DNA from: CAYZXK01 sp964482395
GTDB taxonomy: Bacteria; Planctomycetota; Phycisphaerae; UBA1845; Fen-1342
NCBI GenBank assembly: GCA_964482395.1
Contig: CAYZXK010000217.1
Location: 1-13,484, forward strand
DNA: 13,484 bases
Reading direction: 5' to 3'
The position numbers were made by a program, and so were the translations under genes. The notes below the pieces were generated by a model that saw only the letters and a list, made by a program, of their open reading frames with translations, did no database searches and was not told where the DNA came from. Below are positions 1 to 7,158 of this stretch, one piece after another. Position 1 is the stretch's first letter; every line of letters begins with the position of its first letter.

Positions 1-2
1 AG

Positions 3-92
3 CGGATCGTGTACGGTCTGGTGGCGTACTACAACGCCAAGTACGCCACGCGGGTCTGCAAAGAATTCCGGGAGGTCCGCGGTGTGGCCTGA
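3..92 (+). CDS. C-terminal fragment of an unrecognised protein
   Basis: The frame starting at base 3 is open from the window edge and stops at a TGA at 90-92, giving 29 residues that begin RIVYGLVAYYNAKYATRVCK and end in VRGVA. The rest lies upstream, outside the window. The piece has no stop, typical high-G+C codon use and a basic end, so it is probably the true tail of a gene, but I recognise no family. It is followed by a 149-base gap before transketolase, so the two may be separate transcription units. The residues are too few to assign a function or decide whether the aromatic stretch is membrane-embedded. Confidence 0.5.
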   Translation, partial: RIVYGLVAYYNAKYATRVCKEFREVRGVA

Positions 93-230
93 AATGCCCT
101 TCTTAACCCGCAACAATTACACACGGGAATTGACGTTACCAGGCGGGGTTGGCGGTCCGGCCTCTTGTTGCTTCTGGCGGCCTCCGATAGACTTCCGGCC
201 TTTACCCTCGATTGACGCGACTCGCAGGCG

Positions 231-235
231 GGAGG
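231..235 (+). promoter_or_regulatory. Shine-Dalgarno site that sets the transketolase start
   Basis: GGAGG lies 6 bases before GTG 242. The alternative in-frame TTG at 212 has no comparable purine-rich site upstream, so this site supports the shorter protein. Confidence 0.75.
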
Positions 236-241
236 AAGGCC

Positions 242-2194
242 GTGGCCCTGAGCGAAGCACTGAAACGGAAGGCGGTCCAGCTTGCAAAACTAACAGTGCG
301 GATGACCGCAGAGGCCGGCTCAGGCCACCCCTCCAGCGCCCTTTCGCTCGCCCACGTGGTGACGGCCCTCATGTACCGCCAAATGCGGTATGACCCCGCT
401 GACCCTTGGCACCCGACCTGCGATCGATTGGTGCTTTCCGAAGGACATGCGGTCCCGATCGTTTACGCGGCGTTGGCGGACCTGAGCGCAACTGTCGGCA
501 AGGACAGGGCTTCCGCGCTTCGGCTCACCCCGGGGCACCTGGATCGACTACGCTGTCTGGATAGTGTGTTGGACGGCCACCCGAACCCGGCCGAGGGTGT
601 GCCCTTTTTCGATGCCGCCACCGGCAGCCTGGGTCAGGGCCTGAGCGTCGCAGCCGGGCTGGCCTTGGCCGCCCGGCTGGACCGGTCGGACCGTCGCATT
701 TACGTCCTGATAGGTGACGGGGAGTCCCGGGAAGGCCAGGTCTGGGAGGCGCTGGACTTCATAGTCGACTGCCGTCTGACCAACGTCTGCGCCGTTTTCA
801 ATGCAAACGGGGAGGGCCAGGCCGGTAAGGTCTCGCCCCAGCAGCACCCGGAGCGTCTGCTGGCCAAGTTGCGGGCATTTGGCTGGCGGGCCATCGAGGT
901 CGATGGGCATGATCCAGCGGCTTTGCTCCGGGCCTTCCGCAAGGTCAGCCGGACGGACCGGCCATTGGCGGTGGTGGCCCGGACGGTAAAGGGCTGGGGC
1001 GTGGAGCCGCTCCAGCGCGGGAACTGGCATGGTCGGCCGCTGACCGAGGCGGAGCTTGCTGAGGCCGACCTGTCGCTGGAGAAGATCGCGGCGGGGCTCG
1101 CGCCTGGGGGGAAGCTTGGGCGTCCGCCCCAGCCACCGCCTGCGGCGACCGCCCAGCGGGTCGACCCGCGGGGCGTGAGCTGGCCGAGCTTCGACGAGGC
1201 GATGGCCGCGGCTGGGTTGAGCAGCCAGCTCGAAAAGGGCCGGCTGGCAACTCGGCGGGGCTACGGCGTGGCTCTCAAGGTCGCCGGCGACCTGCTGCCT
1301 CAGGTGGTCGTGCTGGATGGAGATGTGAGCAACTCCACTTTCAGCGAGATTTTCGCCCGGGCCCACCCGGATCGCTTTTTCGAGTGCAAGATCGCCGAGC
1401 AAAACATGGTTTCGACGGCGGCGGGGTTGGCGGCGGCCGGGTTCATCCCGTTCGTGAACTCGTTCGCCAAGTTTATCAGCCGGGCCCTGGACCAGGTGGA
1501 AATGGCCAACATTTCCCGGGCCAACCTGAAGCTGGTCGGGTCACACTCGGGCATCTCGCCGGCCGCCGACGGCCCCAGCCAGATGGGGCTGCTGGACGTG
1601 GCGTTCTTCCGGGGCCTGACCACGGTTCGGGCCGATAACCGACGGGAGCCGTTGTGCTGGCTGTTTCATCCGGCCGACGCGGTGGCCGCGTACCATTGCA
1701 CCCGGCTGATGGTCGAACATCGCGGGCTGTGCTATATGCGGACCCACCGGCCGGATACCCCGATCCTCTACCCGGCGGATACCAGCTTCCGACCCGGCGG
1801 CTTTCACGTTCTGGCCGGCGGCGACGATCTGGCAATCGTTACCTGGGGATACGCCGTCCATGCGGCCAAGGAAGCGGTCAACTTCCTCAGCAGACAAAAG
1901 TTGCGCGCCGCCCTGATCGACGCCTACTCCCTTCCACTGGATGAAAGCGAGCTGGTGGAAACCCTGCACCGGGCCGGCGGACGCGTACTGGTCGTCGAAG
2001 ACAACTTCGGCGGCGGACTGGGGGCCGCGGTCGCCGAAGTGGCCGCCCGGAGCGGCAACCTCCGAGTCGAGATCCTGCACTGCCAGCGAATTCCCAAGTC
2101 GGCCCGTAACGCGGAAGAGCTTCTGGATTATTGCGGCATAGGCCCAGCCCAGATCGCCGACCACGCACTGGCACTACTGAGGCGGCCTGGTTGA
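242..2194 (+). CDS. tkt: Transketolase (full length, human/archaeal-like type)
   Basis: This cytoplasmic thiamine-diphosphate enzyme moves two-carbon ketol units between sugar phosphates in the non-oxidative pentose phosphate pathway. Taking GTG 242 as start gives 650 residues, normal for a single-chain transketolase. Visible motifs are GSGHP (26-30), SEGHA (66-70), TGSLGQGL (127-134), the thiamine/Mg site GDGE (158-161) with Asn near 189, WHGRPL (262-267), the catalytic Glu386 in IAEQNMV, GSHSGISPAADGPSQMG (433-449) and NFGGGLG (588-594). IAEQNMV and DGPSQM resemble the animal/archaeal branch more than the E. coli TktA branch. An in-frame TTG at 212 would add 10 residues, but GTG 242 has GGAGG at 231-235 with a 6-base spacer, so it is preferred. 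The epimerase gene follows after 24 bases and is probably co-transcribed. 1-deoxyxylulose-5-phosphate synthase is a related family, but the histidine set and IAEQNMV favour transketolase. Confidence 0.95.
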   Translation: MALSEALKRKAVQLAKLTVRMTAEAGSGHPSSALSLAHVVTALMYRQMRYDPADPWHPTCDRLVLSEGHAVPIVYAALADLSATVGKDRASALRLTPGHLDRLRCLDSVLDGHPNPAEGVPFFDAATGSLGQGLSVAAGLALAARLDRSDRRIYVLIGDGESREGQVWEALDFIVDCRLTNVCAVFNANGEGQAGKVSPQQHPERLLAKLRAFGWRAIEVDGHDPAALLRAFRKVSRTDRPLAVVARTVKGWGVEPLQRGNWHGRPLTEAELAEADLSLEKIAAGLAPGGKLGRPPQPPPAATAQRVDPRGVSWPSFDEAMAAAGLSSQLEKGRLATRRGYGVALKVAGDLLPQVVVLDGDVSNSTFSEIFARAHPDRFFECKIAEQNMVSTAAGLAAAGFIPFVNSFAKFISRALDQVEMANISRANLKLVGSHSGISPAADGPSQMGLLDVAFFRGLTTVRADNRREPLCWLFHPADAVAAYHCTRLMVEHRGLCYMRTHRPDTPILYPADTSFRPGGFHVLAGGDDLAIVTWGYAVHAAKEAVNFLSRQKLRAALIDAYSLPLDESELVETLHRAGGRVLVVEDNFGGGLGAAVAEVAARSGNLRVEILHCQRIPKSARNAEELLDYCGIGPAQIADHALALLRRPG

Positions 2195-2218
2195 GTCGGA
2201 CCTGAGTCAGAGGGCGGC

Positions 2219-3226
2219 ATGAACCTGGTGACCGGAGCCACCGGACTGCTGGGAAGCCACATCGTGGAACAACTCCGCAAGCGGGGTCAGCCGGTGCGCG
2301 TCCTGGTGCGGCCGGGTGCCGACCGGACCTGGCTGAGCACGCAGGGGGTGGAGTTCGTCGAGGGCCACATCACTCAGCCGGCCTGCCTAGCTCGCGCTTG
2401 CCAGGGTGTGGCGGTGGTCTTCCACTCGGCGGCCAAGGTTGGCGATTGGGGGCCATGGGAGGAGTTCCAGCGGGTCACCGTGGAAGGGACGCGGAATGTC
2501 CTCCAGGCGGCAATTGCCGCAGGCGTCCGACGCTTCGTGCACATCAGCTCGATCAGCGCTTACGGCTACCATACCAAAGACGGGGTGATCGACGAGAGCT
2601 TCGAGCTGGGCTACAAGCTGTACCGCTGGGCCTACTACAGCAAGTCGAAGGTGGCTGCTGAACAGATTGTGTGGGACGCCCACCGGGCCGGACGGATCGA
2701 GGTGGTGGTGATTCGGCCGGCCTGGCTGTACGGTCCGCGTGACCGCACCACGATTGCCCGGCTGTATCAGATGGTGCAGACCGGACGGGCGCGGATCCTG
2801 GGTCGGGGCGACAACCGGCTGAATGTGGTTTACGCGGGCAATGTTGCCGAGGCGGCGGTCGTTGCCGCGGAGCTGCCGGAGGCGGCCGGCCAGGCCTTCA
2901 ATTGCAGCAACGACGGGGAAATCACCCAGCAACAATACTTTGACCTCCTGGCCCGGACCATCGGGGCCCCACCGGTGAGGCGCCACGTGCCTTACAAGCT
3001 GGCCTATCTGGCGGGGTTCATGCTGGAATGCCTGGGCCACGCTTTCCGCTGGAAAGACCCGCCGCTGATCACGCGCTACGCGGTGTGGTTGATGGGCCGC
3101 CGCTCGTATTTCTCATCCGAGAAGGCCCGCCGAGTGCTGGGCTGGAAGGCGACCGTGCCCTACGAGCTGGGCGTGCCGCTGACCGTCAAATGGTACCAGG
3201 AGCAGCGGCAAGAGGCCGGAAAATAG
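2219..3226 (+). CDS. NAD(P)-dependent epimerase/dehydratase, extended SDR (3-beta-HSD-like)
   Basis: A 335-residue Rossmann-fold oxidoreductase. The nucleotide-binding motif TGATGLLG is at residues 5-12, directly at the N-terminus as in extended short-chain dehydrogenases. The active site shows Ser in HISSIS (108-113) and the Tyr-x-x-x-Lys pair as Y140 and K144 in YSKSK. DWGPWEEFQRVTVEGTRNVL (76-95) and the RPAWLYGPRD segment (166-175) resemble 3-beta-hydroxysteroid dehydrogenase/dihydroflavonol reductase-type members rather than GalE. The C-terminal SSEKARRVLGWKA is the usual end of this family. Substrate cannot be told from sequence; a sterol- or hopanoid-like alcohol, a sugar nucleotide or a flavonoid-like ketone are all possible. 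A weak GAGGG site precedes the ATG. It lies 24 bases after transketolase and 5 bases from the convergent pterin synthase stop, leaving no room for a separate terminator. Confidence 0.88.
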   Translation: MNLVTGATGLLGSHIVEQLRKRGQPVRVLVRPGADRTWLSTQGVEFVEGHITQPACLARACQGVAVVFHSAAKVGDWGPWEEFQRVTVEGTRNVLQAAIAAGVRRFVHISSISAYGYHTKDGVIDESFELGYKLYRWAYYSKSKVAAEQIVWDAHRAGRIEVVVIRPAWLYGPRDRTTIARLYQMVQTGRARILGRGDNRLNVVYAGNVAEAAVVAAELPEAAGQAFNCSNDGEITQQQYFDLLARTIGAPPVRRHVPYKLAYLAGFMLECLGHAFRWKDPPLITRYAVWLMGRRSYFSSEKARRVLGWKATVPYELGVPLTVKWYQEQRQEAGK

Positions 3227-3231
3227 GAACT

Positions 3232-3609
3232 TCAGGCCAGGGCCCGCTCGATCCAGCTTGCGGCACAGCCCTCGGCTTCCTGAACCTCCACGCGAACCAG
3301 CCGCACCGCTCGGGGATACTCGGCCGGCATCTGCCCAGCCAGGTAACGGGCCACATTCTCGGCCGTGGGGTTCGGCTCGGCCAAGAACGGGGCCTGGTTC
3401 AGGTCTTTGCCGTCCAGCTCGGCCAGCACCCGGGTAAGCTCCCGTCGCACCAGCTCGAAATCCACCAGCATGCCGAGTTCGTCAAGCGTCGGGGCGGCAT
3501 AGGTGACTCGTACCCGCCAGACGTGGCGGTGCTGCGGCTCGCGCCGGCCGTCCGGGTAGCGCAGTTGATGCGTGGCCGCAAAGCTGCCCGTGACCGAAAT
3601 CTCGAACAT
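3232..3609 (-). CDS. 6-pyruvoyl-tetrahydropterin synthase / QueD-family protein with altered active site
   Basis: A 125-residue protein of the T-fold pterin synthase family, the normal size for one domain. Family members convert dihydroneopterin triphosphate to carboxy-tetrahydropterin (QueD, queuosine), pyruvoyl-tetrahydropterin, or, in PTPS-III, the folate precursor hydroxymethyl-dihydropterin. The zinc ligands are present as H14 (FAATH), H27 and H29 (HRH in place of the usual HGH). The LVDFELV block (48-54), NPTAENVA (80-87) and the pterin-anchoring Glu (E111 in VQEAEG) also fit. The QueD catalytic Cys four residues before the first His of HxH is Arg23, and Glu24 forms an ExxHxH pattern like the PTPS-III signature. 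The usual LDH near residue 65 reads LDG, losing the catalytic His. The start ATG is well set: AGGAGG at 3618-3623 sits 8 bases upstream. Which pterin reaction it performs, if any, is uncertain. It is divergent from the small lipoprotein gene. Confidence 0.85.
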   Translation of the reverse strand: MFEISVTGSFAATHQLRYPDGRREPQHRHVWRVRVTYAAPTLDELGMLVDFELVRRELTRVLAELDGKDLNQAPFLAEPNPTAENVARYLAGQMPAEYPRAVRLVRVEVQEAEGCAASWIERALA

Positions 3610-3617
3610 CCCAACCG

Positions 3618-3623
3618 CCTCCT
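3618..3623 (-). promoter_or_regulatory. Perfect Shine-Dalgarno site of the pterin synthase gene
   Basis: AGGAGG on the - strand lies 8 bases before the ATG at 3609. It fixes the start of the gene, because the same reading frame stays open much further upstream without another convincing initiation site. Confidence 0.8.
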
Positions 3624-3629
3624 GCCGGC

Positions 3630-3647
3630 GCGTCCACCATCGGACGC
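3630..3647 (-). other. Perfect 6-bp hairpin just upstream of the pterin synthase ribosome site
   Basis: GCGTCC and GGACGC form a perfect 6-bp stem around a 6-base loop. It ends 6 bases before the AGGAGG site of the - strand pterin synthase gene. A TACAAT hexamer at 3657-3662 on the same strand would, if it is a -10 box, start transcription near 3650, placing the hairpin at the very 5' end of the message. No good -35 is visible for that hexamer. A role in message stability or translation is only inferred; a chance stem is quite possible at this G+C content. Confidence 0.3.
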
Positions 3648-3788
3648 GGACGGTCGATTGTATGCTCAAACTGTCGATCAGCGCACTGCCGCCAAAAGCG
3701 CGGGGAATGGAGATGTCCCCAATTCTGAGCCGATAGGAAAGGCATCCCCGCGGCGAGCCGGCTGTCGCGGTTTGCAAAGGGGTGGCGT

Positions 3789-3998
3789 ATGCGAAGACGG
3801 ATGGGCCTTGGGCTGCTGGCTGCGACCGGGCTGGTCGTGAGCATGTCGGGCTGTAATCTGCGGGACGAGCCGGGCTACAATCGGTATGCGCCGACCAACG
3901 GCGAGCCGACTCCCGTGAAGCGGGCTGAGGGGCTGATGAACCTTGCGGGCCGGGCCCTCGACAGTCTGGACGAGGTGATCGACAATACGATCGACTGA
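3789..3998 (+). CDS. Small lipoprotein, unknown function
   Basis: A 69-residue protein starting MRRRMGLGLL. It has a basic N-terminus, a hydrophobic stretch and a lipobox MSGC with the lipidated cysteine at residue 22, so it should be exported and anchored by lipid in the inner or outer membrane. The mature part is only about 47 residues, hydrophilic, with a proline-rich piece (PTNGEPTPVKR) and an acidic end (DSLDEVIDNTID). AAGGGG lies about 6 bases before the ATG; a second in-frame ATG at 3801 would also keep the signal peptide. I recognise no family. The phosphoesterase gene follows 34 bases later on the same strand, so co-transcription is likely. Confidence 0.75.
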   Translation: MRRRMGLGLLAATGLVVSMSGCNLRDEPGYNRYAPTNGEPTPVKRAEGLMNLAGRALDSLDEVIDNTID

Positions 3999-4032
3999 GG
4001 AGACTGCTCATCCGGGGCACAATCGGCTTGCC

Positions 4033-4878
4033 ATGCGAATCTGTTTCACCAGCGACCTGCACGGGGACGCCGGGCTGTATGATCAGCTCGAAGATCTGCT
4101 GCGGATCGAAACGCCCGACCTGCTGATCCTGGGCGGCGACCTGCTGGTGGACGGCGACCCGGCCGATCCACTGGGAACCCAGGTGGCTTATCTGCAAAGC
4201 GATTTCATGGCCCGGGTGGCGCGGTGGAAGGCCGGCCTGCCCGGGCTGACCGTGGCCTGCATTCCCGGCAACCACGAGTGGATCTGCTCCCAAGACGCCT
4301 GGCAGAAACACCACGCTGCGGGTCGGCTGGTCCTGCTGGATCATCGCCGGCTGTGGCACCGCGACGGGCTGGCATTCCTGGGTTACTCGGGAACCCCGGC
4401 CACCCCCCACTGGCTGAAGGACTTCGAACGCCTGGATCTGCCCGACGACCCGTTACCCCAGTGTGCCGGCGTGGTATGGGACCCGGTCCAGAAAACGGGG
4501 CGGTCGGTCAGCCCGGCAGAACATTACGACCGACACCGGGCCATCCGGCAGGAGCTGGCGGAAGCCCCCTCGGCGCCGGACCCGTGGTTTCTGGTCTGCC
4601 ACGTCCCCCCATATGGGACGCAGCTCGACCGCCTGCCGGATACGCCGCAGCCGATCGGCTCCCGCGCTATTCGGGATTTCATCCAGGAGCGGCAGCCCCG
4701 GTGTGCCCTGCACGGGCATATCCACTACTCGCCGGGAGTTACCGGGAGCGTGATCGACCGGGTGGGGCGGACCGTGTGCATCAACCCCGGTCAGGATCAC
4801 CACCGGCTCCATGCGGTAATCTTCGATGCCGACCGACCTGAACAGACCCTGCGACACACGGTGTACCGTCTGAGGTAG
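4033..4878 (+). CDS. Calcineurin-like metallophosphoesterase
   Basis: A 281-residue soluble phosphoesterase with the complete two-metal motif set: DLH (D8, H10), GGD (34-36), GNHEW (79-83), the histidine of VCHVPPYG (H190) and HGHIH (227-231). It would hydrolyse phosphomonoesters or phosphodiesters with Mn or Fe bound between the motifs. The order, spacing and the HVPPYGTQLDR stretch recall the MPPED/UPF0046-like branch; the true substrate (cyclic nucleotide, nucleotide, phospholipid or protein phosphate) cannot be read from sequence. There is no signal peptide, so it should be cytoplasmic. MRICFTSDLH begins directly at the first beta strand, which supports ATG 4033, although no clear Shine-Dalgarno site precedes it. 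The shikimate kinase start is 23 bases beyond its stop. Confidence 0.9.
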   Translation: MRICFTSDLHGDAGLYDQLEDLLRIETPDLLILGGDLLVDGDPADPLGTQVAYLQSDFMARVARWKAGLPGLTVACIPGNHEWICSQDAWQKHHAAGRLVLLDHRRLWHRDGLAFLGYSGTPATPHWLKDFERLDLPDDPLPQCAGVVWDPVQKTGRSVSPAEHYDRHRAIRQELAEAPSAPDPWFLVCHVPPYGTQLDRLPDTPQPIGSRAIRDFIQERQPRCALHGHIHYSPGVTGSVIDRVGRTVCINPGQDHHRLHAVIFDADRPEQTLRHTVYRLR

Positions 4879-4901
4879 CCCAGCCGGGAGGGCTCGTACG
4901 C

Positions 4902-5492
4902 ATGAGCACTGCCGCAGCGGCCGCTGCCCACCGGATCGACCAGATGCCTGGCGGGAACCTGGTCCTGATCGGCTTTCGCGGCTCTGGCAAGACCTCGGTC
5001 GGCCGCCTGGTGGCTGCGCGTCTGAATTGGGCATTCGTGGACACAGATGAGCGAATCGAGTCGCTGGCCGGCCGGCCGATCTGCGAGTTGTTCGAGCAGT
5101 TAGGCCCGGCCTGGTTCCGGCAGCAGGAGACCCGCCTGATTGGGGAACTTGTCGGTGGCCGGCAACAGGTGATCAGCGTAGGCGGCGGAGCCGTCCTGGA
5201 GGAACGGAATCGCGGAGCCCTCCGGACAGCCGGCATCTGTGTGTGGCTGACCGCGCCGGCCGAGGAGCTGTACCGCCGGATGCTGGCCGATCCGCGCAAC
5301 GCCCAGACCCGGCCGCCGCTGACCGGGCAGGACGGTCTGGCCGAAGTCCGGCACTTGCTAAGCGAGCGCGAGCCGCTGTACGCTGCGGCGGCTCATCGGA
5401 CACTGTCCACGGCCGGTCGGACACTGGAGGAGGTCGCCGAAGCGCTCTTGCGTTTGGTGGCCGAGAGTGGCCGGTTTTCGGAAAACTCCTGA
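4902..5492 (+). CDS. aroK: Shikimate kinase
   Basis: This cytoplasmic enzyme phosphorylates shikimate at O3 with ATP, the fifth step of the chorismate pathway for aromatic amino acids. The 196-residue protein carries the P-loop GFRGSGKT (24-31), the substrate Asp pair DTDE (47-50), the FRxxE arginine (R73), GGG (94-96), the lid arginine in QTRPPL (R137) and EREPLY (155-160) with a second substrate arginine. An alanine-rich N-terminal extension of about 15 residues precedes the usual start; Met15 would give the standard length, but ATG 4902 has GGAGGG about 9 bases upstream and is preferred. Its TGA shares one base with the ATG of the prepilin peptidase, implying translational coupling. Gluconate kinase-like proteins are relatives, but the DTD, FR and GGG set is that of AroK/AroL. 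Confidence 0.93.
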   Translation: MSTAAAAAAHRIDQMPGGNLVLIGFRGSGKTSVGRLVAARLNWAFVDTDERIESLAGRPICELFEQLGPAWFRQQETRLIGELVGGRQQVISVGGGAVLEERNRGALRTAGICVWLTAPAEELYRRMLADPRNAQTRPPLTGQDGLAEVRHLLSEREPLYAAAAHRTLSTAGRTLEEVAEALLRLVAESGRFSENS

Positions 5493-6949
5493 TGCTGCAT
5501 CGGCTGGCAGAGGTTTTCCTGTGGCTGCTGGGGCTGTGTGTCGGCAGCTTCCTGAATGTGGTCATCTATCGGATGCCACGGGGGCTGTCGATCGCGGACC
5601 CGGTGCGATCATTCTGCCCATCTTGCGGCCGGACCATCGCCTGGTATGACAACCTTCCGCTTTTGAGCTGGGTGCTGCTGCGGGGCAGGTGCCGACATTG
5701 CGGCTCAGCCATCTCAGTGCAGTATCCGCTGGTGGAAGGTCTGACCGGCCTGGGGTTCTTGCTGGTTTACCATCTGCTGGTGGTGATGGACTGCCGGGCA
5801 GGGATCGGGGCTGCTCAGTGGCCGGTTGATCTGCCAATTCTGCTGACCTGGCTGGTGCTGGTCGGCGGCCTGGTGGCCTGTTCGGCCATGGACGTGGTTT
5901 CCTACGCGGTGGACACGCGGGTGACCAACCTCGTGCTGGTCGCCGGCATTTTGGGGCACGCGTTTTGGCCGCGAGCCGAGCTGTTGGCCGGGCGAGCGAC
6001 GGCCGGCGTCGCCGCGGCTGTCGCGGCTTTTTTAGTCGCGGTGCTGATGTTGTGGTGGACTGTCTGGCGTGGAAATCACGCGGACGAGCGGGGTAACGAA
6101 CCGCCCGGTGAGGATGAGCCGGGTTCGGAGTCAGTTGGCAATCAGGTGTCCGCGTGGGCCGGGTATGTCAGCGTGCTGGTATTGGTCGGTCTGGCGGGGC
6201 TGGTGGTGTATTCGGCTACCGCCGGCCAGGCCGGACTGAGGCCGGTGGCGGCCGGCGCGGTCCTGAGCGTCGGTTTTGCCGCGGTGGTACTGGCGGGCGG
6301 CCAGCGCCGTGCTTCGGACACGGAGATCGCCGCGGTCATCGAGAATGAACAGCCGCAAGCCCGACTGGCAGCCTGCAAGGAGCTAGTCTGGCTCAGTCCG
6401 GTCATGCTGGCCCTGGTGGCGGGGTTCGCGTTGCTGGCCGCCGCACCTGCCGCATCGCAAGGTTGGCGAGATCTGGTAAGTTCGACCCGGATTGGGCAGT
6501 TCAATCCGCTGGGGGGCGCGGCCCTGGCGATTCATGGGGCAGTGGTCGGGGCGGCGGCCGGCTGGACGCTGCGAATCGTCTTCACTCTGGTCTTCGGCCG
6601 GGAAGCGTTCGGCATCGGCGACATATACATACTGGCCGCGGCCGGAGCGGCCGCCGGCTGGGACATCGCCCTGCTGGGGCTGCTTTTCTCGGTCGGCTTG
6701 GCCCTGGCCGGATGGGTGGTCGGGCTGCTGCTGAAGGTCACGACGATGATCCCGTTCGGGCCTTGGCTGGGGCTGGGGTTCATGCTGGCCCTGTGGTGGA
6801 GCCGGCCGGCACACCGAATTGCCGACGGCTATCGGGATACGCTGACGTTTGCGTGGAAGGAACGCCCCGAGCTGCTGCTGATGCTAAGCGGTTTGATGCT
6901 GGTCGGGGCAGCCGGGGCCATCCTTCTGGCACGATTGATTAGACGCTGA
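5492..6949 (+). CDS. Prepilin peptidase (A24 family) with a large internal insertion
   Basis: A polytopic inner-membrane aspartic protease that cleaves, and often N-methylates, type IV pilin or type II secretion pseudopilin leaders. The N-terminal segment GSFLNVVIYRMPRG (18-31) is typical of PilD/PulO. A tetracysteine zinc site follows as CPSC (42-45) and CRHC (67-70). The catalytic aspartates are probably D134 in AMDVVSY and D377 in FGIGDIYIL; the usual GxGDxK motif has Tyr in place of Lys. PFGPWLGLG (421-429) and later hydrophobic segments also fit the family. At 485 residues it is about twice the common size: roughly residues 190-345 add a charged loop (rich in E, D, G, P near 195-218) and several extra predicted membrane segments between the two aspartates. 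Translation probably depends on coupling to aroK (stop and start share base 5492), since no strong ribosome site is seen. Pilins are not in this window. Confidence 0.9.
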   Translation: MLHRLAEVFLWLLGLCVGSFLNVVIYRMPRGLSIADPVRSFCPSCGRTIAWYDNLPLLSWVLLRGRCRHCGSAISVQYPLVEGLTGLGFLLVYHLLVVMDCRAGIGAAQWPVDLPILLTWLVLVGGLVACSAMDVVSYAVDTRVTNLVLVAGILGHAFWPRAELLAGRATAGVAAAVAAFLVAVLMLWWTVWRGNHADERGNEPPGEDEPGSESVGNQVSAWAGYVSVLVLVGLAGLVVYSATAGQAGLRPVAAGAVLSVGFAAVVLAGGQRRASDTEIAAVIENEQPQARLAACKELVWLSPVMLALVAGFALLAAAPAASQGWRDLVSSTRIGQFNPLGGAALAIHGAVVGAAAGWTLRIVFTLVFGREAFGIGDIYILAAAGAAAGWDIALLGLLFSVGLALAGWVVGLLLKVTTMIPFGPWLGLGFMLALWWSRPAHRIADGYRDTLTFAWKERPELLLMLSGLMLVGAAGAILLARLIRR

Positions 6950-6970
6950 AAAGGACCGCCCCCCAGGTCA

Positions 6971-6990
6971 GCGTAGCATGAGAACTACGC
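6971..6990 (-). terminator. Hairpin at the 3' end of the tRNA-Glu transcript
   Basis: GCGTAG and CTACGC form a perfect 6-bp stem with an 8-base loop. Its proximal arm includes the last three bases of the tRNA on the - strand. No run of T follows on either strand, so it is a weak terminator candidate. It could alternatively be a 3' processing signal, or chance. It also lies in the gap after the convergent prepilin peptidase gene. Confidence 0.25.
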
Positions 6991-7060
6991 CCCCAAGGGG
7001 ATTCGAACCCCTGTTGCCGGCTTGAAAAGCCGATGTCCTAGGCCTCTAGACGATGGGGGC
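6988..7060 (-). tRNA. tRNA-Glu (anticodon UUC)
   Basis: The - strand folds as a standard 73-base tRNA. The 7-bp acceptor stem pairs GCCCCCA with TGGGGGC, the D arm is GTCTAGAGGCCTAGGAC, and the anticodon stem GGC/GCC carries loop TTTTCAA with anticodon TTC. The T arm is AGGGG TTCGAAT CCCCT and the discriminator base is G. TTC reads GAA and GAG codons. The 3' CCA is not encoded (TAG follows), so it must be added by tRNA nucleotidyltransferase. A candidate promoter lies about 20 bases upstream of its 5' end. No integrase or duplicated tRNA end is nearby, so there is no sign it serves as an attachment site. Confidence 0.96.
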
Positions 7061-7079
7061 AGGCAACTCGGGAATGTGC

Positions 7080-7108
7080 ACACTACGGCAGCCCCAGCCG
7101 AGCGTCAA
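7080..7108 (-). promoter_or_regulatory. Candidate sigma70 promoter for tRNA-Glu
   Basis: On the - strand TTGACG (7103-7108) and TAGTGT (7080-7085) are separated by 17 bases. The -35 matches consensus at five of six positions, the -10 at only three. The predicted start near 7073 would leave a leader of about 13 bases before the tRNA, a sensible arrangement for a tRNA gene. Confidence 0.45.
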
Positions 7109-7158
7109 TCCGAAAAACTTCGGCGGCCGACGCGACTGGCGTTCCGACCCTCGACTGC

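Noticed and set aside
130..135. TTGACG as a -35 box for transketolase
   Set aside because: No -10-like hexamer lies 16-19 bases downstream; the sequence there is G+C-rich.
212..241. TTG start adding 10 residues to transketolase
   Set aside because: GTG 242 has a GGAGG site at ideal spacing and gives the usual transketolase N-terminus; the TTG has no comparable site.
82..393. Open frame on the + strand overlapping the transketolase start
   Set aside because: Its product is arginine- and proline-rich with no motif, it overlaps the well-supported transketolase in another frame, and long spurious frames are expected at this G+C content.
3028..3840. Long + strand open frame antisense to the pterin synthase gene
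   Set aside because: The opposite strand encodes a recognisable pterin synthase with a perfect ribosome site; this product has no motif and overlaps three other genes.
3610..4410. Long N-terminal extension of the pterin synthase frame
   Set aside because: The extension is a proline/arginine-rich shadow of the lipoprotein and phosphoesterase genes, and the family starts at ATG 3609 behind AGGAGG.
5243..5491. N-terminal extension of the prepilin peptidase inside aroK
   Set aside because: The family's first membrane helix begins right after ATG 5492; upstream residues are an out-of-frame reading of shikimate kinase.
6988..7060. tRNA-Glu as an integration site for a mobile element
   Set aside because: No integrase, direct repeat of the tRNA 3' end or change in base composition is seen around it.
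7110..7123. CCGAA-AAAC-TTCGG hairpin between dppC and tRNA-Glu
   Set aside because: A 5-bp stem with a 4-base loop sits just upstream of the candidate tRNA promoter without a T run; too small to call a terminator.
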